11,562 nt of DNA from positions 1-11,562 of the forward strand of contig CALJIC010000361.1 in the NCBI GenBank assembly GCA_937974195.1, in the 5' to 3' direction. The notes below the pieces were generated by a model that was not told the DNA's origin, did not search any database, and saw nothing but the letters and a program-made list of their open reading frames with translations. The position numbers and the translations under genes are program-made. Source of the DNA: an uncultured Roseiflexaceae bacterium (GTDB taxonomy: Bacteria > Chloroflexota > Chloroflexia > Chloroflexales > Roseiflexaceae). Positions 5,614 through 11,117 of the stretch are shown piece after piece. Every line of letters starts with the position of its first letter. Position 1 is the first letter of the stretch.

Positions 5614-6882
5614 CTAGTGCGTTCGGGAAACGGGCGCGCCGCACCCGGAGCAGAAGCGCGCCTGCTCGCGCAGCGGCCGGCCGCACTCCGCGCAGAATAC
5701 CCGGCGCGGCGCGTCGGGGGCCTGCACGATGGTCGCGCCGTCCGCGGCGAGCGCAGCGGGCACCGCGGGCGGCATCGCCGCCGGGGACGCGTCGCCGGCG
5801 CCCCGCCGCCTGCCGCGCAGCCAGCCGGGCAGCAGCAGCGCCCAGACGAGCGGGACGAGCAGGATGAAGCCGACCACCGGGTTGGAGCGGACGTGGAGCA
5901 GGTGCTGCTGGAGGTAGTCGCCGCGCGCGGCCGGGGCGCCGCCCACCGCCACGCTGATGTCGCGGCGGGTCCCATCGTAGAAGGGCCGCGGGCTGCGGTA
6001 TGTAAAGGCGTACTCCTGCTGGAGCGTGACCGCGATGCCGCGGTACAGCGCCGCGAGGTCCTCCGCATCCGGCGCGTGCAGGTACTCGCCGCCGGTCTCG
6101 GAGGCGATCCGGCGCAGCACCCGCTCGTCGACGCCGCTCTGGCCGCGGCCACCGGGCCTGCCGAGGCCGATCGCGTACACCGGCTGGCCCACCGCGACGG
6201 CGTAGTCGATCGCCTCGTCGAGCGTGTGCCGGCTGCCGTACTCATCCGCGCAGCTCGGGTCGTCGCGGCAGTCCCGCCCGTCGGTGAGCAGGAGCAGCGC
6301 GCGGCGGCCGCTCTCGGCGCGCAGGGCGTCCACGCCGGCCACCAGGCTGTCGTACAGGGCCGTCCCGCCCTCCGGCCTGAGCCGCCGCACCGCGTCCTCC
6401 AGCAGGCTCACGTCGCCGGTGAACTCCTGGTACAGCTCGACGTCCTCGTTGAAGGCGATCAGGGCGCTGCGGTCGCCCGGGCGCATCTGTTGCATGAAGG
6501 CGAGCGCGGCCTGGCGGGCGCCCTTCATCTTGCCCGCCTCCTGCATGCTCAGCGAGCGGTCGATCACCAGCGCCGCGGCGACCGGGCTCGAGCCGCCGCC
6601 GACGAAGCGGATGAGGTCGACCGGGCGCCCGCCCTCGGCCAGCTGGAAGTCATCGGCGTCGAGGCCGCTCACCGGCTGGCCGGCGGCGTCCAGCACGCTG
6701 ACATACACCGTGACCTCGGGGTAGCGCGAGGTGTCCACCTGGGTGATCCGGGCCTGCAGCTCGCCGGACTGCTGCTGCGCGGCGGCGGTGGGCGGCCACG
6801 CCCAGGCAGCCGCCCAGCAGACAGCGGCCAGAAGCAGCAAGGAGATGCGCGCGGGTCGGTGCGCCGGGGATATGCTGGGCAT
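5614..6882 (-). CDS. VWA-domain protein with signal peptide, C-terminal TM helix and zinc ribbon
   Basis: The 422-aa product begins with a signal sequence (basic start, hydrophobic core at about 13-29, AAA-QQQ cleavage-like region at 33-38). A beta-rich segment (45-95, including VTVYVSVLDAAGQPVSGLDADDFQL) precedes a von Willebrand A domain (about 100-290) with a full metal-ion site: Asp108, Ser110, Ser112 (DRSLS), Thr174 (GGTALYD) and Asp201 (LLTDGRD). Two cysteines (205, 211) next to the last motif could form a disulphide. A TM helix (335-354) is followed by an Ala/Pro linker and a four-cysteine zinc ribbon (Cys397, 400, 411, 414). The likely topology is an external VWA domain and a cytosolic ribbon. 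The start is ATG 6882, with AGGAG 6 bases upstream and the signal peptide directly after; a longer frame exists but lacks these. It heads the VWA-FHA operon. Ligand unknown. Confidence 0.88.
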   Translation of the reverse strand: MPSISPAHRPARISLLLLAAVCWAAAWAWPPTAAAQQQSGELQARITQVDTSRYPEVTVYVSVLDAAGQPVSGLDADDFQLAEGGRPVDLIRFVGGGSSPVAAALVIDRSLSMQEAGKMKGARQAALAFMQQMRPGDRSALIAFNEDVELYQEFTGDVSLLEDAVRRLRPEGGTALYDSLVAGVDALRAESGRRALLLLTDGRDCRDDPSCADEYGSRHTLDEAIDYAVAVGQPVYAIGLGRPGGRGQSGVDERVLRRIASETGGEYLHAPDAEDLAALYRGIAVTLQQEYAFTYRSPRPFYDGTRRDISVAVGGAPAARGDYLQQHLLHVRSNPVVGFILLVPLVWALLLPGWLRGRRRGAGDASPAAMPPAVPAALAADGATIVQAPDAPRRVFCAECGRPLREQARFCSGCGAPVSRTH

Positions 6883-6888
6883 ACACGT

Positions 6889-6952
6889 CTCCTGAGGGCG
6901 TGAAACCTGAAGTCGCCCATGTGACGCTCGCGCCGCCCGTTTTGTTTCGGGC
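6889..6952 (-). promoter_or_regulatory. VWA-gene leader: Shine-Dalgarno site and two small inverted repeats
   Basis: AGGAG (6893-6889) precedes ATG 6882 by 6 bases. Upstream, GGGCG/CGCCC (6896-6900 and 6914-6918) can form a 5-bp stem ending two bases before this site, and GCCCG/CGGGC (6935-6939 and 6948-6952) a second 5-bp stem with a T-rich 8-base loop. No convincing -35/-10 pair was found for this gene; its promoter probably overlaps the panB promoter region. Confidence 0.35.
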
Positions 6953-6959
6953 CGTCCGG

Positions 6960-6989
6960 TTGCAGAGCTGGCGCAGGATATGGTACAGT
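6960..6989 (+). promoter_or_regulatory. Candidate sigma-70 promoter of panB
   Basis: TTGCAG (6960-6965) is followed after 18 bases by TACAGT (6984-6989, 4/6 to the -10 consensus), preceded by TGG as in the metF and reductase promoters of this window. The -35 match is poor (3/6), so the extended -10 carries most of the support. It is about 50 bases upstream of the panB ATG, in the divergent gap shared with the VWA gene. Confidence 0.45.
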
Positions 6990-7011
6990 GATGGCTCTGG
7001 AATGCGTCAGC

Positions 7012-7032
7012 GTGCGCCTCCGCGCACTGGAG
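7012..7032 (+). promoter_or_regulatory. panB leader stem-loop next to the ribosome binding site
   Basis: GTGCGC (7012-7017) and GCGCAC (7022-7027) form a perfect 6-bp stem with a CTCC loop. One base later GGAG (7029-7032) is the Shine-Dalgarno site, 7 bases before ATG 7040. The arrangement matches that of the aldo/keto reductase leader. Confidence 0.5.
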
Positions 7033-7039
7033 TCCTGCG

Positions 7040-7912
7040 ATGCGAACCACGGTCTTCGATATCCATAAGCTGAAGCAGCGTGGCGAGCGCTTCGTGATGG
7101 TAACGGCCTACGACTACACCTCGGCGCAGCTCGCCGACCGCGCGGGCATCCCGCTGATCCTCGTCGGCGACTCGCTCGGCATGGTGGTGGCCGGCCACCC
7201 GACGACCATCCCGGTCACGCTCGATGACATCATCTACCACACCCGCGCCGTGGTGCGCGGCAGCCAGCGGGCGCTGGTGGTCGGCGACCTGCCCTTCCTC
7301 ACGTACACGACGCCCGATCAGGCGCTGCACAACGCCGGCCGGCTGCTGCAGGAGGCTGGCGCCCAGGCGGTCAAGCTCGAGGGTGGGAAGAGCGCCACGC
7401 CGGCCGTGCGGCGGCTGGTGGAGGCCGGCATCCCGGTCATGGGCCACATCGGCTTCACGCCCCAGGCGGTCCACCGGCTCGGCACGCGCGTGCAGGGGCG
7501 GCGGGCCGACGACGCGCGCCGGCTGCTGGAGGACGCGCTGGCGCTCGAGGAGGCCGGCGCCTTCGCGATCGTCCTGGAGCTGATCCCGACCCAGCTGGCG
7601 CGCGAAATCAGCGCGCGGCTGCGCATCCCGACGATCGGGATCGGCGCGGGGCCGGAGTGCGACGGGCAGGTGCAGGTGTGGCACGACCTGCTGGGCCTGT
7701 ACACCGACTTCGTCCCGCGCCACGCGCGCCGCTACGCCGAGCTGGCGGAGGTGATCACAGACGCGCTGCAGCGCTACGCGGCCGACGTGCGCGCCGGGGT
7801 GTTCCCGAGCAGCGAGCACAGCAGCTCGATGGACGAGGAGCAGCTGCGGGAGGCGCTGGAGCGGGCTGGCGGCGGGGCCGGCGACACGAGCGCCGGGGAG
7901 CCGCGCGCGTGA
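7040..7912 (+). CDS. panB: 3-methyl-2-oxobutanoate hydroxymethyltransferase (ketopantoate hydroxymethyltransferase)
   Basis: Transfers a hydroxymethyl group from 5,10-methylene-THF to alpha-ketoisovalerate, making ketopantoate, the first committed step of pantothenate synthesis; cytosolic. The 290-aa product carries the signature residues where expected: Asp44-Ser45 (LVGDSLGMV), Asp83 (VVGDLPF), Lys112 and Glu114 (AVKLEGG), His136 (MGHIGFTPQ) and Glu180 (VLELIP), covering the metal-binding Asp/Glu set and the catalytic base known from E. coli PanB. IGIGAGPECDGQVQVWHDLLGL (from residue 199) is also diagnostic. The C-terminal 30 residues form a variable acidic/Ala-rich tail. GGAG lies 7 bases before the ATG. 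The stop is directly followed by panC. Its folate cofactor is shared with MetF, encoded on the opposite strand nearby. Confidence 0.97.
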   Translation: MRTTVFDIHKLKQRGERFVMVTAYDYTSAQLADRAGIPLILVGDSLGMVVAGHPTTIPVTLDDIIYHTRAVVRGSQRALVVGDLPFLTYTTPDQALHNAGRLLQEAGAQAVKLEGGKSATPAVRRLVEAGIPVMGHIGFTPQAVHRLGTRVQGRRADDARRLLEDALALEEAGAFAIVLELIPTQLAREISARLRIPTIGIGAGPECDGQVQVWHDLLGLYTDFVPRHARRYAELAEVITDALQRYAADVRAGVFPSSEHSSSMDEEQLREALERAGGGAGDTSAGEPRA

Positions 7913-7930
7913 GTGGCAGGAGCGCTGGTC

Positions 7931-8761
7931 GTGGAAGTATTCGAGACAGTTGAGGCTTTTCGGCGGGCGCGCGCCAAGCTCGGGGAGCTCGGCCTGGTGC
8001 CGACTATGGGCTACCTGCACGAGGGGCACCTGCAGCTCGTGCGCCGGGCCAGAGCGGAGTGCGAGGCGGTGGCGGTCAGCATCTTCGTGAACCCGACGCA
8101 GTTCGGCCCGCACGAGGACTTCGAGCGCTACCCGCGCGACCTGAACCGCGACCTGGATCTGCTGGCGCGCGAGGGCGTCGACCTGGTGTTCGCGCCGAGC
8201 GTCGAGGAGATGTACCCGGCGCCCTACAGTACCTACATCATCGTCGAGGACGTGACCGACGTGCTCGAGGGCGCGGCGCGCCCCGGCCACTTCCGCGGCG
8301 TCGCCACCGTGGTGTGCAAGCTGCTGAACATCGCCCAGCCGACGCGCGCCTACTTCGGGCAGAAGGACGCCCAGCAGACCGTGGTGGTGCGCCGGATGGT
8401 GCGCGACCTGAACATCCCGACTGAGATCGTCGTCGTGCCGACGCAGCGCGAGCCGGACGGCCTGGCGATGAGCAGCCGCAACGTCTACCTGACGCCCGAG
8501 CAGCGCGCGGTGGCGCCAACCATCTACCGGGCGCTCGAGGCGGCGCGGGCGGCCTACGAGCAGGGCGAGCGGGACGCCGAGGAGCTGCGGCGCGCGATGC
8601 GGCGGGTGCTGGACGCCGAGCCGCAGCTGAAAACCGAGTACGCCAGCGTGGCCGACCCGCTGACGCTGCAGGAGCTGGAGCGGGTGGGCGAGCGGGGCGC
8701 GCTGGTCTCGATCGCCGCGCGGCTCGGCCCGGTGCGCCTGATCGACAACATGCTGCTCTAG
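7931..8761 (+). CDS. panC: Pantoate--beta-alanine ligase (pantothenate synthetase)
   Basis: ATP-dependent condensation of pantoate and beta-alanine to pantothenate through a pantoyl-adenylate; cytosolic. Numbered from GTG 7931 (276 aa), it shows the HIGH-type PTMGYLHEGH (24-33), FVNPTQFGP (52-60), PGHFRGVATVV (118-128), YFGQKDAQQ (141-149) and the KMSKS-type MSSRN (180-184), all in family order. I choose GTG 7931 because AGGAG (7918-7922) lies 8 bases upstream and the first motif then falls at the usual distance from the N-terminus. An in-frame GTG at 7913, immediately after the panB stop, would add six residues but has no such site. Either way panB and panC are translationally linked. A strong hairpin follows the stop. 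Confidence 0.96.
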   Translation: MEVFETVEAFRRARAKLGELGLVPTMGYLHEGHLQLVRRARAECEAVAVSIFVNPTQFGPHEDFERYPRDLNRDLDLLAREGVDLVFAPSVEEMYPAPYSTYIIVEDVTDVLEGAARPGHFRGVATVVCKLLNIAQPTRAYFGQKDAQQTVVVRRMVRDLNIPTEIVVVPTQREPDGLAMSSRNVYLTPEQRAVAPTIYRALEAARAAYEQGERDAEELRRAMRRVLDAEPQLKTEYASVADPLTLQELERVGERGALVSIAARLGPVRLIDNMLL

Positions 8762-8781
8762 CACTGCCACGGGCGGGAGGC

Positions 8782-8815
8782 GCGCGGGGAGGATTCGCCT
8801 CCCCGCGCATCTTCT
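8782..8815 (+). terminator. Strong hairpin between panC and panE (terminator or attenuator)
   Basis: An 11-bp perfect stem (8782-8792 with 8798-8808, core GGGGAGG/CCTCCCC) closes a 5-base ATTCG loop. ATCTTCT follows, a modest T-enrichment rather than a clean run. It lies 20 bases after the panC stop, within the 79-base gap before panE, so it may end or attenuate panBC transcription. Confidence 0.65.
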
Positions 8816-8840
8816 CGGCGCCCCCCGCCGAAGCAAGCAT

Positions 8841-9776
8841 ATGACGAAGATTGTGATCATCGGCGCGGGCGCGCTGGGGTCGCTGCTGGCCTTCTACCTG
8901 AGCGCGCGGAGCGAGGTCTGGCTGCTGGACCGCTGGGGCGAGCAGGTGGAGGCGATCGCGGCCGGCGGCGTGACCTGCGAGCGGGCGGGGCAGGCGGAGA
9001 CGCGCGCCGTGCGGGCCACGACCGACGCGGCGGCCATCGGGCGCTGCGACGCGGCGCTGATCGCGGTGAAGTCGCGCCACACCCAGTGGGCGGCGGAGCA
9101 GGCCGGGAAACTGCCCGGCGCGGCCGTCGTCACGCTCCAGAACGGCATCGGCAACCGCGAGACGCTGGCGGCGGCCCTCGGCGCGGAGCGCGTCGGCCAG
9201 GGCGTGACCACGCTCGGCGCGACGCTGCTCGGGCTGGGGCGCGTGCGGCAGTCGGGGCACGGGACGACGGTCTTCGGGGCGCAGCCGGACCGCGCGGCGG
9301 CGGAGCAGCTTGCGGCGCTGTTCGCGGCGAGCGGGCTTCCGGCCGAGGTGAGCGACGACCTCGACGCGCTGGTGTGGGGCAAGCTGGTGGCGAACGCCGG
9401 TATCAACGCACTGAGCGCGCTGCTTCGGGTGCCCAACGGCGCGCTGGCGCACGTCCCGGAGGCGGCGGCGCTGCTCGAGGCGGCGGCGCGCGAGGCGGCG
9501 GCGGTTGCGGAGCGGCGCGGCATCCGGCTGCCCTACGACGACCCGGCGGCGTACGCGCTGCAGGTCGCGCAGACCACGGCCGACAACTGGTCGTCGATGC
9601 TGCAGGACGTGCTGCGCGGCAGGCCGACCGAGATCGAGGAGATCAACGGCGCGGTGGTGCGCGAGGGGGAGCGCCTGGGCGTGCCGACGCCGGTCAACCG
9701 GGCGCTGGCGGATCTGGTGCGGGCGCGGGATGCCTGCGCCCGGGCGGGGTGGTCGATCGAAGATCAGGGAGCGTGA
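8841..9776 (+). CDS. panE: 2-dehydropantoate 2-reductase (ketopantoate reductase)
   Basis: NADPH-dependent reduction of ketopantoate to pantoate, the step between PanB and PanC; cytosolic. The 311-aa product starts with a Rossmann motif (KIVIIGAGALGSLLA, GxGxxG at 8-13), then AVKS (75-78) and LQNGIGNRE (99-107). The C-terminal catalytic domain has Lys181 with Asn185 (GKLVANAGINALSAL) and a NWSSMLQDVLRGRPTEIEEING segment (249-270) holding the substrate-contact Ser and Glu residues. Placement directly after panBC makes the ketopantoate assignment much stronger than for isolated homologues. The ATG has only a weak upstream purine stretch. The gene is separated from panC by a hairpin and is closely followed by a DUF1684 gene (4-base gap). 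Confidence 0.94.
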   Translation: MTKIVIIGAGALGSLLAFYLSARSEVWLLDRWGEQVEAIAAGGVTCERAGQAETRAVRATTDAAAIGRCDAALIAVKSRHTQWAAEQAGKLPGAAVVTLQNGIGNRETLAAALGAERVGQGVTTLGATLLGLGRVRQSGHGTTVFGAQPDRAAAEQLAALFAASGLPAEVSDDLDALVWGKLVANAGINALSALLRVPNGALAHVPEAAALLEAAAREAAAVAERRGIRLPYDDPAAYALQVAQTTADNWSSMLQDVLRGRPTEIEEINGAVVREGERLGVPTPVNRALADLVRARDACARAGWSIEDQGA

Positions 9777-9780
9777 CCAG

Positions 9781-10614
9781 GTGACAGCGGCGTACGAGCA
9801 GGAGATCGCGGAGTGGCGGGCGCGGGCCGAGGCCGATCTGCGGGCGGATGACGGCTGGCTGACGGTGGTGGGGCTGTTCTGGCTGAAGCAGGGGCGGAAC
9901 ACGGTCGGCAGCGATGCGGAGTGCGACGTCGTCCTGCCGGCCGGGCCGGCGCTGCTGGGCTGGATCGAGCTGGAGGACGAGTCGGCGACGCTGCGGGCGG
10001 CCGGCGACGGCGTGGTAGTCAACGGCGAGCTGGCGGCGGCGCACGAGCTGCGGCCCGATGTGCCCGGCCCGCCTGACTTCGTGACTGTCGGCGACGTGAC
10101 CTTCTTCCTGCTGCGGCGCGCCGGGCGGCTGGGCGTGCGCGTGCGGGACAAGAACAGCGCCGCGCGGCGGGCGTTCGAGGGGCGGCGCTGGTTCCCGGTG
10201 CGCGAGGAGTACCGCGTGGAGGCGCGCTTCACCGCCTACGAGCCGCCGCGGCCGGTGGCGATCGCCAATATCCTCGGCGACACCGAGGCCATGACCGCGG
10301 CCGGGTACGCCAGCTTCGTGCTCGGCGGGCGCGAGCTGCGGCTCGAGGCGCTGAGCCGCAGCGACGGGCAGCTGTTCTTCATCTTCCGCGACGGGACGAG
10401 CGGCCACGAGACCTACCCGGCGGCCAGGTTCCTGGTGACGCCGCGGCCGGCGGGCGAGGCGCTGACGCTCGACTTCAACAAGGCCTACAACCCGCCGTGC
10501 GCGTTCACCGACTACGCGACCTGCCCGCTGCCGCCGCCGGGGAACCACCTGCCGGTGCGGATCGAGGCCGGCGAGCTCATGCCGCGCTCGCACGGGGCGA
10601 ATCACGCCGGGTGA
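9781..10614 (+). CDS. DUF1684 domain-containing protein
   Basis: A 277-aa protein of unknown function matching DUF1684 along its length. Visible family features are the start YEQEIAEWRARAEADL (5-20), GWLTVVGLFWLKQGRNTVGS (25-44), RRWFPVREEYRVEARF (135-150), FFIFRDGTSGHETYPAARFL (199-218), DFNKAYNPPCAF (231-242), TCPLPPPGNHLPV (247-259) and IEAGE (261-265). No signal peptide or TM helix is apparent. The segment at about 43-123 has a beta-rich layout reminiscent of an FHA-like fold (VGSDAECDVVLP), but this is a weak impression. I choose GTG 9781, with AGGGAG (9766-9771) 9 bases upstream, 4 bases after the panE stop. An open frame extends further upstream over panE but has no family similarity there. 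Tight linkage suggests co-translation with panE. Confidence 0.88.
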   Translation: MTAAYEQEIAEWRARAEADLRADDGWLTVVGLFWLKQGRNTVGSDAECDVVLPAGPALLGWIELEDESATLRAAGDGVVVNGELAAAHELRPDVPGPPDFVTVGDVTFFLLRRAGRLGVRVRDKNSAARRAFEGRRWFPVREEYRVEARFTAYEPPRPVAIANILGDTEAMTAAGYASFVLGGRELRLEALSRSDGQLFFIFRDGTSGHETYPAARFLVTPRPAGEALTLDFNKAYNPPCAFTDYATCPLPPPGNHLPVRIEAGELMPRSHGANHAG

Positions 10615-10664
10615 GGCCGAAGCTCCGCACCGCGCGCGGGCTGCTGGAAGGAAGGCCTCGCCTC

Positions 10665-10679
10665 GGCGAAATTTTCGCC
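10665..10679. other. Small inverted repeat downstream of the DUF1684 gene
   Basis: GGCGAA (10665-10670) and TTCGCC (10674-10679) pair around a 3-base loop, and the stem can continue with GCC/GGC across an internal bulge. It lies about 50 bases after the DUF1684 stop and could end the pan operon, although no T-run follows. Apart from this, the partial repeat at 10716 and the tRNA promoter, I see nothing in 10615-10818. Confidence 0.3.
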
Positions 10680-10715
10680 TGCGGCCGCGGCGCGAAGCGG
10701 CCCGCGAATCCCGCT

Positions 10716-10738
10716 GGAGGCGATTGGAATGCGGTTCC
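10716..10738 (+). repeat. Second copy of a short intergenic repeat (first copy 3773-3794)
   Basis: GGAGGCG, TGGAATGCGG and TTCC occur here in the same order as at 3773-3794, with only small insertions or deletions between the blocks. Both copies are intergenic and on the same strand. The arms GGAA/TTCC can form a small stem. This may be a dispersed palindromic element with more copies in the genome. Confidence 0.45.
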
Positions 10739-10757
10739 GAAACCTCCGCGGATCGAT

Positions 10758-10786
10758 TTGACAAATGGCGATCAGTGATGTATCAT
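10758..10786 (+). promoter_or_regulatory. Consensus sigma-70 promoter of the tRNA-Leu/tRNA-Gln unit
   Basis: A perfect TTGACA (10758-10763) is followed by a 17-base spacer and TATCAT (10781-10786, 5/6). Transcription would begin near 10793, about 26 bases before tRNA-Leu. This is the best promoter in the window, as expected for stable RNA genes. Confidence 0.85.
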
Positions 10787-10818
10787 GACGGCCGCTGGGA
10801 CGGGGAACCGACCCACGA

Positions 10819-10905
<87 letters not shown>

Positions 10906-10908
10906 TAA

Positions 10909-10938
10909 GGTAGGGGCGGGGCGAGCCTCGCCCCTACC
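10909..10938. repeat. Palindromic GGTAGGGGCG element between the two tRNA genes
   Basis: GGTAGGGGCG (10909-10918) is perfectly complementary to CGCCCCTACC (10929-10938), and the stem can extend by three pairs (one G-T) to a CGAG loop, 13 bp in all. It begins 3 bases after tRNA-Leu and ends 7 bases before tRNA-Gln. It has the form of a dispersed REP-like palindrome and could also aid processing of the tRNA precursor. No T-run follows, and the downstream tRNA shares the upstream promoter, so termination here is unlikely. Confidence 0.6.
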
Positions 10939-10945
10939 GTCACGC

Positions 10946-11019
10946 TGGGGGATAGTTTAACGGTAGAACGCCTGACTCTGGATCAGGTAGTTGGGGTTCG
11001 AGTCCCTGTCCCCCAGCCA
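10946..11019 (+). tRNA. tRNA-Gln (anticodon CTG)
   Basis: Acceptor TGGGGGA (10946-10952) pairs with TCCCCCA (11009-11015), with the U-A first pair typical of bacterial tRNA-Gln. Anticodon stem CCTGA/TCAGG (10971-10975 and 10983-10987) holds loop CTCTGGA with anticodon CTG at 10978-10980. The variable loop is 4 bases and the T arm carries TTCGAGT. Discriminator G and encoded CCA (11017-11019) complete the gene. No promoter of its own was found, so it is probably transcribed with tRNA-Leu. Confidence 0.97.
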
Positions 11020-11034
11020 GTACGGTGATAGCCA

Positions 11035-11073
11035 CAGAGAGCGCTCGGCGGTAACGCCGGGCGCTTTCTGTTT
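11035..11073 (+). terminator. Rho-independent terminator of the tRNA unit
   Basis: A 16-bp stem (11035-11050 with 11055-11070, two G-U pairs) closes a GTAA tetraloop. The descending arm ends in CGCTTTCTG followed by TTT, giving a U-rich run. It lies 15 bases after tRNA-Gln and closes the tRNA transcript. Confidence 0.85.
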
Positions 11074-11117
11074 GCCACGAGTTCTTCAGCACCTACTGAG
11101 AGCCACCGCTGGCGACC

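Noticed and set aside
4891..6903. Long plus-strand open frame over the FHA and VWA genes
   Set aside because: Low-complexity composition, no ribosome binding site and no motifs; it is a shadow of two well-supported minus-strand genes.
6883..7050. 56-residue N-terminal extension of the VWA protein
   Set aside because: The extension lacks family character and would bury the signal peptide; ATG 6882 has AGGAG at ideal spacing and is followed at once by the signal sequence.
7007..10232. Long minus-strand open frames opposite panB, panC, panE and the DUF1684 gene
   Set aside because: Same shadow composition, and the plus-strand products match known families over their full length.
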